Shown here piece by piece: positions 42,716-50,836 of a DNA stretch of 64,000 bases (its first letter is position 1; each line of letters begins with the position of its first letter). Under the pieces are notes generated by a model. It did not search any database and had not been told where the DNA came from. It worked only from the letters and a program-made list of their open reading frames with translations. The stretch comes from Schlegelella_A sp035995885 (GTDB taxonomy: Bacteria > Pseudomonadota > Gammaproteobacteria > Burkholderiales > Burkholderiaceae_C). The DNA lies in the NCBI GenBank assembly GCA_035995885.1, contig DASYKC010000214.1:36751-100750 (forward strand), read 5' to 3'. The translations under genes and the position numbers were made by a program.

Positions 42716-43699
42716 ATGATTTCGATCGCCCTCAAGCGGCGCGACGCGCTCGTCCTCGCCGGCGCGACGCTGCTCGGCGCCGACCGCGTGCACGCGCAGA
42801 GCGAATGGCCGCGCGGCCAGCCGATCAAGCTGGTGGTGCCGTTCACGGCCGGCAGCGGCACCGACGTCGTCGCCCGCCTGCTCGCCGAAAAGCTCGGCCC
42901 CTCGCTGGCGACGACGATCGTCGTCGACAACCGCGCCGGCGCCGGCGGCACGCTCGGCGCCGCGCTCGTCGCCAAGGCACCGGCCGACGGCTACACGCTG
43001 CTCGTGCATTCGGCCGGCCACCTCGTCAACCCGGCGATCTATCCGAACCTCGGCTACGACACGCTGAAGGATTTCGCTGCCGTCACGCCGCTCGCCAGCC
43101 TGCCCAACGTGCTCGTCACCGCGCCGGGCCGCTTCAGGGACGTTCGCGATCTCGTCGAGCAGGCGAAGGCCAAGCCCGGCGCGCTCAACTACGCCTCGGC
43201 CGGCAATGGCTCGGCGACGCACATGAACGCCGAGGTCTTCCGCTTCGCGGCGGGCGTGCAGGCGCAGCACGTGCCGTTCAAGGGAACGCCGGAAGCGCTG
43301 AGCGAGACGATGGCCGGCCGGATCGACTGGTTTTTCGCGCCGATGGTCTCGGCGCTGACGCTGGTGCAGGGCGGCAAGCTGAAGGCGCTCGCCGTCGGCA
43401 CGGCGAAGCGTTCCGACGTGCTGCCGCAGCTGCCGACCACCGTCGAGGCCGGCGTGCCGGGCTCCGAGTACCTGTTCTGGGTCGGCCTGTTCGCGCCGGC
43501 GAAGACGCCTGCCGCTGTCGTCGACCGGCTCCACGCCGAGGTGGTGAAGGCCATGACCTCGGCCGACATGAAGGAGCGTCTCGACAAGCTCGGCGCCGAG
43601 CCGTTCGTGATGGCGCCGGCGGCGTTCGACCGGTTCGTCGTCGACGAGACGGCGAAGTCGCAGCAGATCGTCCGCGCCGCAGGAATCAAGCTCAATTGA
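42716..43699 (+). CDS. Bug/TctC-family solute-binding protein
   Basis: This is a 327-residue protein; ATG at 42716 is chosen for the strong GAGGAGG site, although the frame continues upstream. Signal peptide MISIALKRRDALVLAGATLL precedes IKLVVPFTAGSGTDVVARLLAEKLG, DNRAGAGGTLGAALVAKAPADGY and SAGNGSATHMNAEVF. The ligand is likely the substrate of the adjacent M24-like and dehydrogenase enzymes; this is inference from gene order only. Confidence 0.9.
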   Translation: MISIALKRRDALVLAGATLLGADRVHAQSEWPRGQPIKLVVPFTAGSGTDVVARLLAEKLGPSLATTIVVDNRAGAGGTLGAALVAKAPADGYTLLVHSAGHLVNPAIYPNLGYDTLKDFAAVTPLASLPNVLVTAPGRFRDVRDLVEQAKAKPGALNYASAGNGSATHMNAEVFRFAAGVQAQHVPFKGTPEALSETMAGRIDWFFAPMVSALTLVQGGKLKALAVGTAKRSDVLPQLPTTVEAGVPGSEYLFWVGLFAPAKTPAAVVDRLHAEVVKAMTSADMKERLDKLGAEPFVMAPAAFDRFVVDETAKSQQIVRAAGIKLN

Positions 43700-43802
43700 G
43701 CGGCGCCGGCCGGCCGGCGGGATCGAGTCTTGCTACCCTTCCTGGAACCTGCTCCGGCCTCGGCGGCCGCAAGGGAGGCGCCCGGTCGCCTCGCCTCGCG
43801 AC

Positions 43803-43827
43803 GCCCGGGCCGGGAGAGGCCCTGGGC
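43803..43827 (+). terminator. GC-rich hairpin after the Bug gene
   Basis: GCCCGGGCC (43803-43811) pairs with GGCCCTGGGC (43818-43827) around GGGAGA with one bulged T. It lies about 100 bases after the binding-protein stop, within a 216 bp gap. There is no T-tract, so rho-dependent ending or an RNA-stability role is equally likely. Confidence 0.3.
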
Positions 43828-43915
43828 ACGCCCCGGGCGCTGATGTAAGGAATGCAGCAAGTCCGGGACGACGCGACGACAAGGCGGCCCGAATCGACGA
43901 CACGCCGAGGCCGAG

Positions 43916-44104
43916 ATGAATGCGCTGACCGAGACCCAACCCGCATCGCAAAACGACGACGAGGACGTCTACGACCTGATCGTCGACTGCCAGTACTTCA
44001 TCGCCGAGATCATGGAGCGCCGCCTGCCGAAAGCCGTCGAGCGGCGCGGGCTGTCGCTGCTCGGCCGCCTCAACGCGTCGCTCGACTGGCAGACGGTCCA
44101 CTAG
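43916..44104 (+). CDS. small acidic protein, unknown
   Basis: This is a 62-residue protein starting MNALTETQPASQNDDEDVYD, with an acidic N-terminus and a helical core DLIVDCQYFIAEIMERRLPK. No signal peptide, metal site or membrane helix is seen. The pattern is compact and coding-like, but I cannot name a family. It stands 75 bp before the DUF1272 gene in the same direction. Confidence 0.55.
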   Translation: MNALTETQPASQNDDEDVYDLIVDCQYFIAEIMERRLPKAVERRGLSLLGRLNASLDWQTVH

Positions 44105-44178
44105 GGCGTCGGCGCCGCGCCGGGCGGAGGGCTCGCGCCCGGCAACGATCGACGTGACGACCCGGACCGCCCGCCACC

Positions 44179-44487
44179 ATGCTCGAACTCCGACCGACCT
44201 GCGAACACTGCAACCGCGCCCTGCCTCCCGAGTCGACCGAGGCGCGAATCTGCACCTTCGAATGCACCTTCTGCGCGAGCTGCGTGAACGAAGTGCTGCT
44301 CGATGTCTGCCCGAACTGCGGCGGCGGCTTCGAGGCGCGGCCGATCCGGCCCCGGCGCAACCTGCGCGGCGGCAACGACCTCGGCCACCACCCGGCGAGC
44401 GCGACGGTGCGCCACCGTCCGGTCGACGTCGAGCGCCATCGCGCGTTCGCCGCCGCCATCGCGCCGACGGCACCGAAGGACCGCTGA
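44179..44487 (+). CDS. DUF1272 zinc-ribbon-like protein
   Basis: This is a 102-residue protein starting MLELRPTCEHCNRALPPEST. It has the DUF1272 Cys pattern CEHC, CTFECTFCASCVNEVLLDVCPNC, which would form a zinc-binding fold. After about residue 55 a basic, disordered tail follows. Function is unknown. Its stop is directly next to the stop of the convergent ABM-family gene. Confidence 0.92.
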   Translation: MLELRPTCEHCNRALPPESTEARICTFECTFCASCVNEVLLDVCPNCGGGFEARPIRPRRNLRGGNDLGHHPASATVRHRPVDVERHRAFAAAIAPTAPKDR

Positions 44488-44796
44488 TCAGGCCGGCTCG
44501 AGCACGTGGATGGCGCGGCTCGCCGTCCATTCCTTGACCTTGCTGCCGTAGGCCTTCATGTGCGGCGCGATCGCGTGCGCCTGCAGCGCCTGCATCGACG
44601 CCCATTTCTCCACGACCACGAACGTGTCGGCGCCGAACTGCGCGAGCCCCGGCGCCGCCGCGGCGGCATCGACGACCGCCTCGTAGCCGAGGCAGCCGTC
44701 TTCGGCGCGGACCGCGGCGACGTTGTCGCGGTAGGCGTCGAGGATACGGGCGCGCAGGCCCGGCTTGGCGGTGATGATGGCGAGGACATGGATCAT
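44488..44796 (-). CDS. antibiotic-biosynthesis-monooxygenase (ABM) fold protein
   Basis: This is a 102-residue protein starting MIHVLAIITAKPGLRARILD, with the dimeric ferredoxin-like ABM pattern GCLGYEAVVDAAAA, FVVVEKWASMQALQAHAIAPHMKAY. Family members include quinone-type monooxygenases and haem-degrading enzymes, but most small ones are uncharacterised. It lies 54 bp downstream of the CDF transporter gene on the same strand. Confidence 0.85.
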   Translation of the reverse strand: MIHVLAIITAKPGLRARILDAYRDNVAAVRAEDGCLGYEAVVDAAAAAPGLAQFGADTFVVVEKWASMQALQAHAIAPHMKAYGSKVKEWTASRAIHVLEPA

Positions 44797-44850
44797 TGCA
44801 GTCTCCGTGGCAGTGAACCGACTGTATCGGCGCGCTCGCGGCGGCGGCGC

Positions 44851-45798
44851 TCAGCGCTCGCGCAGCGCGCTCCGGCTGCGCTGGAAGCCGCCGCGCGCCT
44901 GCGGCTTGACGAAGAGCGCGACGACCTGCGGGAAGGCGTCGCGGACGCGCTGCTCGAGCCGGGCCACGGCGGCCTCGATGTCGGGCGTGCGCAGGGCGTC
45001 GTCGAACTCGAGACTCAAGGCGACGACGATCTGGTCGGGCGCCAGGTGGATCGTCAGGATGCCGTTCGCGCCGACCAGCCCCGGCTCGGCCGCGGCGAGC
45101 TGCTCGATCGCGGCGGCGATCCGCGGATCGGCGCGCTCGCCGATCAGGAGTCCCTTGCTTTCGCGCGCGAGCAGCGCCGAGGTCGCGGCCAGGACCAGGC
45201 CGATGACGATCGAGGCGATGCCGTCGAAGACCGGCCTGGCGAGCGCGTCGGCCAGGAAGATGCCGCCTGCCGCGACGACGATGCCGATCAAGGCGGCGCT
45301 GTCCTCGAAGAGGACGATGAACGTCGACGGGTCCTTGCTGCGACGCACCGCCTCCCAGTAGCCCATCTCGCCCTTGGCGGCGCGAAAAGCGCGTTGCGAG
45401 ATCCGCCACGAGACGCCTTCGAAGACGAACGACAGTGCCAGGACGACGTAGTTGAGGGCGGCGCTCCCGATCGGCGCCGGCGCGCGCACGCGGGCGATGC
45501 CCTGGTAGATCGACACGCCGGCACCGAGCGCGAACAGCAGCACGGCGACGATGAAGCTCCAGAAGTAGAGCTCGCGGCCGTAGCCGAGCGGATGGATCAG
45601 ATCGGGTGGGCGGCGCGAACGGCGCAGGCCGTAGAGCAGCAGCAGCTCGTTGATCGTGTCGACGAGCGAATGGATGCCTTCGCTCATCATCGACGAGCTG
45701 CCGCTGATGGCCGCAGCGATGAACTTCGTCAGCGCGACCAGCAGGTTGCCCACCAGCGCGGCGTAGATCGCGACCTTCGACGCGCTCGTTTTCGACAT
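44851..45798 (-). CDS. cation diffusion facilitator family metal transporter
   Basis: From ATG at 45798 (GGGGAAG upstream), this is a 315-residue protein with about six membrane helices and the CDF signature SSSMMSEGIHSLVDTINELLLLYG, with His and Asp as the zinc-site residues, then HPLGYGRELYFWSF. A cytoplasmic domain follows from about 205 to the end. CDF proteins export Zn, Co, Fe or Mn against a proton gradient. The tail is basic and Arg-rich rather than His-rich. Confidence 0.9.
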   Translation of the reverse strand: MSKTSASKVAIYAALVGNLLVALTKFIAAAISGSSSMMSEGIHSLVDTINELLLLYGLRRSRRPPDLIHPLGYGRELYFWSFIVAVLLFALGAGVSIYQGIARVRAPAPIGSAALNYVVLALSFVFEGVSWRISQRAFRAAKGEMGYWEAVRRSKDPSTFIVLFEDSAALIGIVVAAGGIFLADALARPVFDGIASIVIGLVLAATSALLARESKGLLIGERADPRIAAAIEQLAAAEPGLVGANGILTIHLAPDQIVVALSLEFDDALRTPDIEAAVARLEQRVRDAFPQVVALFVKPQARGGFQRSRSALRER

Positions 45799-46016
45799 GA
45801 CTTCCCCGCGACCTCGTCGGTGACGATCGTCGCCGGCCCGGCCGCTGGCGGCAAGCGGGTCCGGCGCAAGCGGATTCGGCCGATCGCGCGAGGCGGGGCG
45901 CCGTCGTGCGCTCGCCACCAGCAGCCTTTGTCCAAGGCGGCAACGGGGGCGTGCGCCGCGCCGTACGATGGGCCGAGCTCCGCTCGGGTGCGGCCGGGCG
46001 CTCGCCGACGACGACC

Positions 46017-46946
46017 ATGACGACGACTTCCTTTCGCAGCGCCGGCGACGACGACGTGCCGATCGCGTACCTGCAGCGCCTGCGCGAGTACTACCTCGCC
46101 CTCGGCTACGGCGCGCCGTACCGCTGGGCGCACGGCGCCGAGGTCCCGTTCGCGCGCCTGCGGCGGCCGCTCCCGGCGGCGCGGGTCGCGATCGTCACGA
46201 CGGCGGCGCCGCGCCGCGCCGGCCAGGACCGGCCCGCGCCGACGAGGGCCTACGACGCGAGCGCCAAGTTCTTCGCCGTCTACTCGGGCGACGCGAGCCG
46301 AGACGACCCCGACCTGCGCATCGACCACGTCGCGATCGACTTCGTGCACACGACCGGCGCGGACATCGGCACCTACTTTCCGGTCGCCGCGCTGCGGCGC
46401 GCGCAGGCCGCCGGCCGCATCGCGGCCGTGGCGCCGCGCTTCCACGGCGCGCCGACGAATCGCAGCCAGCGAACGACGCTCACGGTCGACGTGCCGGCGA
46501 TCGTCGACCGCTGCCGCGCCGACGACCTCGACGCCGCGATCCTGGTCGCGAACTGCCCGGTGTGCCACCAGACGATGGCCTTGACGGCGCGAGCGCTGGA
46601 AGCGAGCGGCATCGCCAGCGTCGTCATGGGCTGCGCCAAGGACATCGTCGAGCACGTCGGCGTGGCGCGCTTCGTCTTCTCCGACTTCCCGCTCGGCAAC
46701 GCCGCCGGCCGGCCGCACGACCTCGCCTCGCAGGACGCGACGCTCGCGCTCGCCCTGGCGTTGCTCGAGGCCGCGCCCGCGGCGCGGACGACGGTGCAAT
46801 CGCCGCTGCGCTGGAGCGAGAGCGCCGAGTGGAAGCTCGACTACTGCAACGCCGCCCGGCTGACGGCGGACGAGATCGCCCGCCGGCGCGCCGAGTTCGA
46901 CGCCGGCAAAGCGCAGGCGAAGACGCTGCGCGAGGCGGTGCCGTGA
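46017..46946 (+). CDS. GrdB/PrdB-like reductase-family protein (non-selenoprotein)
   Basis: This is a 309-residue protein with the features of glycine/sarcosine/betaine/D-proline reductase component B proteins: IAYLQRLREYYLALGYGAPYRW, VAIVTTAAP, SGDASRDDPDLRIDHVAIDFVHT, GTYFPVAALRRAQAAGRI and DFPLGNAAGRPHD. A CxxC motif, ANCPVCHQTM, sits in the middle, where redox homologues have a Cys or selenocysteine; this residue assignment is inference. In the classical systems the subunit acts on an amino acid derivative in anaerobes, so the role here is unclear. A 218 bp gap lies upstream, and the stop overlaps the next gene. Confidence 0.7.
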   Translation: MTTTSFRSAGDDDVPIAYLQRLREYYLALGYGAPYRWAHGAEVPFARLRRPLPAARVAIVTTAAPRRAGQDRPAPTRAYDASAKFFAVYSGDASRDDPDLRIDHVAIDFVHTTGADIGTYFPVAALRRAQAAGRIAAVAPRFHGAPTNRSQRTTLTVDVPAIVDRCRADDLDAAILVANCPVCHQTMALTARALEASGIASVVMGCAKDIVEHVGVARFVFSDFPLGNAAGRPHDLASQDATLALALALLEAAPAARTTVQSPLRWSESAEWKLDYCNAARLTADEIARRRAEFDAGKAQAKTLREAVP

Positions 46947-47593
46947 TGCAGCCGATTGCCGTGGCGCGACGCATGACGACGCCGGCGCTGGTCCTCGTCG
47001 TCGTCCTCGTCCTCGTCGGCCTGGCGCCGACCGCCGCGACGGCGGCGACGACGGCGGCCGGCGCGGCGGCATCGTCAGCCTCGGCGCGCAGGGCGACAAC
47101 GATGACGCTGGCCGACGCACCGCCGGCGCAGGGCGACCCATTGCAGTCGCCCGACTGTCGCCGCGCCATCGCCGCGCTCAATGCGCAGGAGGCCGCCGAC
47201 GCCGCGACGCCGCAAGCGAGCGCCGCGCGCGATGCGAGCGGCGGTCGTGCCGTCGACGCGACGCTGGTGGCAGCGCGCCGTCAGGCGGCGACGGTGTGCC
47301 TCGCGAGCCGCGCCGATCCGCCGTTGCCGGCGCAGCGCCTGGTGCGTCCGCCGCCGATCGCCGTCGCGCCGCTCGCGATCGCGCCGCCGTCGACGATGGC
47401 ACCGCCGTCGGCGCGCCCGCGCGCCGCCCTGCCGCCGCCGATCAGGCCGGTCGAGCGGCCGTACGCGGTCACGTCGTGCGACGCCAACGGCTGCTGGGCC
47501 AACGACGGCTCGCGTCTGAACCGCGTCGGCCCCAACCTGTGGGGCCCGCGCGGCATCTGCACGATGCAAGGATCGCTGCTGCAGTGCCCATGA
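46946..47593 (+). CDS. secreted Pro/Ala-rich protein, unknown
   Basis: The ATG at 46946 overlaps the upstream stop (TGATG), giving a 215-residue protein. It starts with a signal-like stretch (PALVLVVVLVLVGLAPTA) and continues as an Ala/Pro-rich secreted chain. A C-terminal globular part has four Cys in SCDANGCWAND and GICTMQGSLLQCP that could form disulfides. The coupling with the GrdB/PrdB-like gene suggests coexpression; no function is apparent. Confidence 0.6.
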   Translation: MQPIAVARRMTTPALVLVVVLVLVGLAPTAATAATTAAGAAASSASARRATTMTLADAPPAQGDPLQSPDCRRAIAALNAQEAADAATPQASAARDASGGRAVDATLVAARRQAATVCLASRADPPLPAQRLVRPPPIAVAPLAIAPPSTMAPPSARPRAALPPPIRPVERPYAVTSCDANGCWANDGSRLNRVGPNLWGPRGICTMQGSLLQCP

Positions 47594-47599
47594 GCGGGA

Positions 47600-48787
47600 T
47601 CACTGCGCCGGCAGAGCCGCGCCGCGCGGCGTCGCAGGCGTTCGCAACAGCCACAGCGAGACGAAGGCGAGCAGGCCGATCGCGGCGGAGATCCACACCG
47701 CGTCGGCGCCCCAGCGATCGAGCAGGAGGCCGAACAGCCACGGCGCGAGCGCCTGCGCGACGCGTGCCGGCACCATCAGCCAGCCCTGGCGATGGCCGTA
47801 GCCGGCCGGACCGAAGATCACCAGCGGCAGCGTTCCCTTGGCGATGGTGAGGATGCCGTTGCCGGCGCCGTGCAGCACCGCGAAGACGGCGGCCGCCGGG
47901 CCGCCGAAGACGCTGAGGACGAGCGCGCCGAGCGGATGCATCAGCGCCGCTAGGCGCGCCGACAGCATCGGATGGACGCGGCGCAGCCAGCCGAACTCGA
48001 GCAGCCGACCGGCGACCTGCGCCGGCCCGACGAGCGCGCCGACGCCGACCGCGACGGCGAGCGTCGCGCCGCTCGCCTCGAGCAGGCGCGGCAGGTGCGC
48101 CGCCATCGCGGTGCTGATGAACCACGTCGCCGCGAAGGCGATGGCGAGGAGCAGCGCCGCGCGCTGCGTCTCCTCGCGCGTGACCGGCGGGGCGCCGGTC
48201 ACGGCGTGCGTCACGACCGGCGCGGCGCCGGCGCGCGGCAGCGAGAGGTTGAGCGGCACGCCGACGACGAGATGCAGGCCGGCCCACGCGAGGCAGGCGC
48301 CGCGCCAGCCGATGTTCGACTCGAGCAGCGCCGAGAGCGGCCAGCCGACCGTGCTCGCGAAGCCGGCGATCAGGGTGATGCCGGTGATCGCGCCACGCGA
48401 GCCGGCGCCGTAGAGCCGCACCAGCGCCGCGAAGGCAGCCTCGTAGAGACCGCTGCCCATGCCGATGCCGAGCACGGCCCAGGCGATGAACAGGGTCCAC
48501 CGTCCCTGCGCGAATGCGAGCGCGGCGAGGCCGACGGCGAAGACGACGTTGGTGCCGGCGAGGACGACGCGACCGCCCCAGCGGTCGATGGCGCGGCCGG
48601 CGTGCGGGCCGAGCGCGGCCGAGACGAGCAGCGCGACCGAGAAGGCCGCGAACACGGTCGGCGTCGCGACGCCGAGGTCGCGCGCCATTGGCGCAGCGAG
48701 CACGGCCGGCAGGTAGTACGACGACGCCCAGGCAAGCGTCTGCGCGCTGCCGAGCGCGACGACCGGGGCGAGCTTGGCGTCCGCCAC
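47600..48787 (-). CDS. major facilitator superfamily transporter
   Basis: This is a 395-residue membrane protein of 12 helices. No ATG lies near the start; GTG at 48787 is the best candidate, just before ADAKLAPVVALGSAQTLAWASSYYLP. MFS motif A-like GRAIDRWGGRVVLAG lies between helices 2 and 3, and its second-half counterpart is weaker. The substrate is unknown; the layout resembles anion or monocarboxylate importers. It follows a Bug gene by 46 bp on the same strand. Confidence 0.85.
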   Translation of the reverse strand: MADAKLAPVVALGSAQTLAWASSYYLPAVLAAPMARDLGVATPTVFAAFSVALLVSAALGPHAGRAIDRWGGRVVLAGTNVVFAVGLAALAFAQGRWTLFIAWAVLGIGMGSGLYEAAFAALVRLYGAGSRGAITGITLIAGFASTVGWPLSALLESNIGWRGACLAWAGLHLVVGVPLNLSLPRAGAAPVVTHAVTGAPPVTREETQRAALLLAIAFAATWFISTAMAAHLPRLLEASGATLAVAVGVGALVGPAQVAGRLLEFGWLRRVHPMLSARLAALMHPLGALVLSVFGGPAAAVFAVLHGAGNGILTIAKGTLPLVIFGPAGYGHRQGWLMVPARVAQALAPWLFGLLLDRWGADAVWISAAIGLLAFVSLWLLRTPATPRGAALPAQ

Positions 48788-48833
48788 GACGTCGCGAGCC
48801 GCCTCGTTCCGCGCCTTGCTTCGCTTCGCCGCC

Positions 48834-49805
48834 TTACTTCGGCGCCGTGCCGAGGCCCATGCGCTTGCCGACGTCGGTGTAGATGCGCGTGCGCGTGCGC
48901 ATGAACGCATCCATGCTGTCGACGCCGACGTTGACGAGCTCGAAGCCGGCCTTGGCCGCGAGCTCCTTCATCTCGGGGTCGGCGTTGAGCGTCGCGAACA
49001 TCTCGGCGAGGCGGCGCCGTGCGTCGGGCGGCGTCGCCTTCGGCACGCCGATGCCGCGGAAGGCGCCGTCGACCCAGTCGACGCCGAGCTCCTTGAAGGT
49101 CGGCACGTCGGGCAGGAGCGGATGACGCGTCTCCATCGCGACGGCGAGCGCGCGCACCTTGCCCTTGTTGGCGATCGCGAACGGCGTGTACGTCATCGCG
49201 CCGTCGATGTGGCCGCCGAGCACCGCGAGGGCGAGGTCGCCGGTGCCCTTGTACGGCACGTAGGTCGTCTTGACGCCGAAGTCGCGGTTCAGGCGCTCGT
49301 GCGCGGCGTGATTGGCGGAGTTCAGGCCCGAGCCGCCGAGGTTGATCTTGCCGGGATCGGCCTTCGCCGCCTTGATGAAATCGGCGAAGGTCTTGATCGG
49401 CCCCGACTCGGGAACGACGAGCAGGTCGGGCGTGTAGTGGAACCAGAACACCGGCGTCACGTCGTCGGTCTTGTACGAGACGTTGCCCTCCATCGGCTGC
49501 AGCACCATGTGCGGCAGGTTGATGCCGACGACGTTGAGGCCGTCGGCGGGGAGTGTGTTGGTCTGGCTCCAGAGCAGCGCGCCGCCGGCGCCGGCCTTGT
49601 ACTGGATCACGGTGTCGACGGCCGGGCACTTCTTCTTCAGCACCACCTGCTGATGGCGCGCCGAGAGATCGGACTCGCCGCCGGGCGGAAACGCCTGCCA
49701 GTACATCAGGTTCGCGTGCGGGCACGCCGGTGCCTGTGCGCCGGCGGGCGAAGCGGCGACGGCGCCGAGCACGAGGGCAGCGGCGGCGAACAGGAAGCGG
49801 GCCAT
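48834..49805 (-). CDS. Bug/TctC-family solute-binding protein, divergent
   Basis: This is a 323-residue protein with AGAGGAG upstream and a signal peptide ending AGAQ. It is an atypical Bug: the usual start P-F-x-P-G-G is replaced by LMYWQAFPPGGESDLSARH, and two CP pairs (ACPHAN, KKKCPAV) may form a disulfide. Family features YKAGAGGALLWSQTN, GLNSANHAAHERLN and TYVPYKGTGDLALAVLGGHIDGA remain. It is cotranscribed with an MFS transporter. Confidence 0.88.
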   Translation of the reverse strand: MARFLFAAAALVLGAVAASPAGAQAPACPHANLMYWQAFPPGGESDLSARHQQVVLKKKCPAVDTVIQYKAGAGGALLWSQTNTLPADGLNVVGINLPHMVLQPMEGNVSYKTDDVTPVFWFHYTPDLLVVPESGPIKTFADFIKAAKADPGKINLGGSGLNSANHAAHERLNRDFGVKTTYVPYKGTGDLALAVLGGHIDGAMTYTPFAIANKGKVRALAVAMETRHPLLPDVPTFKELGVDWVDGAFRGIGVPKATPPDARRRLAEMFATLNADPEMKELAAKAGFELVNVGVDSMDAFMRTRTRIYTDVGKRMGLGTAPK

Positions 49806-49876
49806 GCGGAGTCTCCTCTTTCGATGGCTGTAATCTACCTTCTCGCTGCCGCCGGCCGCGCCATCGGGCCATCGCC

Positions 49877-50833
49877 ATGCATCCGTTCAAATCGATCTCG
49901 TACGTCTGCCCGCGGCCGGGGACGCGGCTCGTCGTCCTCGGCGCCGTCCACGGCGACGAGACCTGCGGCACGCGCGCGATCGAGCGCGTCGTGCGCGAGA
50001 TCGACGCCGGGACGCTGACGCTCGTCGCCGGCCGGCTGACGCTCGTTCCCGTCACCAACCCGCTCGCCTACGCCGAGCGGCGCCGCGCCGGCGACCGCAA
50101 CCTCAACCGCAAGCTGCTGCCGACCGACACGCCACGCGAGTACGAGGACCACGTCGCGAACTGGCTCTGCCCGCTCCTCGCCGAGCACGAGGTCCTGCTC
50201 GACCTGCACTCGTTCCGCACGCCCGGAACGCCGTTCGTGTTCCTCGGCCCGCCCGACAACGCCGGCGCGATCGAGCCGTTCGCGCAGGCCGGGCGCGAGG
50301 AAGCGCTGGCGCTGCGCCTCGGCGTCGGCCGCGCCGTCGACGGCTGGCTCGCCACCTACGCGAGCGGCATCGCCCGGCGCCGCGAGCTCGCCGCGTCGTT
50401 TCCCGACGCGGTGCTCGACCTCGACCCCGCGTACGGCATCGGCACGACCGAGTACATGCGCTCGGTCGGTGGCTGTGCGGTCACGCTCGAATGCGGCCAG
50501 CACGAGGAGCCGGCGGCGGTCGACGTCGCCTATCGCGCCATCGTCAACACGCTCGCCCACCTCGGCCTGATCGACGCCGCCGATCCGCCGGCGCTGCCCA
50601 TGGAGTCGTTGCGGCTCTGCGAGGTGGTCGACAAGGTCGACGACGGCGACGCCTTCGCGAAGGCGTGGCGCAGCTTCGACAGCGTCGGCGCCGGCGAGCG
50701 CATCGGCACGCGCCGCGACGGCAGCGCCGTCGTCGCCCCGTTCGACGGCGTCGTCGTCTTTCCGAACGCCGCCGCGGGAGCTGGCCAGGAGTGGTTCTAC
50801 CTCGCCCGGCCGAGCGCGCGCCTCGATCGCTGA
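49877..50833 (+). CDS. aspartoacylase/succinylglutamate desuccinylase-family protein
   Basis: This is a 318-residue protein with the zinc-carboxypeptidase-like motif GAVHGDETCGTRAIE (His and Glu ligands), DRNLNRKLLP and the third ligand in LLDLHSF. Members remove an acyl group from N-acylated amino acids. The length is usual for the family. It is divergent from the Bug/MFS operon with 71 bp between starts, so an acylated amino acid could be the imported substrate; this is inference. Confidence 0.85.
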   Translation: MHPFKSISYVCPRPGTRLVVLGAVHGDETCGTRAIERVVREIDAGTLTLVAGRLTLVPVTNPLAYAERRRAGDRNLNRKLLPTDTPREYEDHVANWLCPLLAEHEVLLDLHSFRTPGTPFVFLGPPDNAGAIEPFAQAGREEALALRLGVGRAVDGWLATYASGIARRRELAASFPDAVLDLDPAYGIGTTEYMRSVGGCAVTLECGQHEEPAAVDVAYRAIVNTLAHLGLIDAADPPALPMESLRLCEVVDKVDDGDAFAKAWRSFDSVGAGERIGTRRDGSAVVAPFDGVVVFPNAAAGAGQEWFYLARPSARLDR

Positions 50834-50836
50834 CGC

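Noticed and set aside
43700..43915. Possible small structured RNA in the gap after the Bug gene
   Set aside because: Hairpins exist, but no conserved elements of SRP RNA, RNase P RNA, tmRNA or a known riboswitch could be identified.
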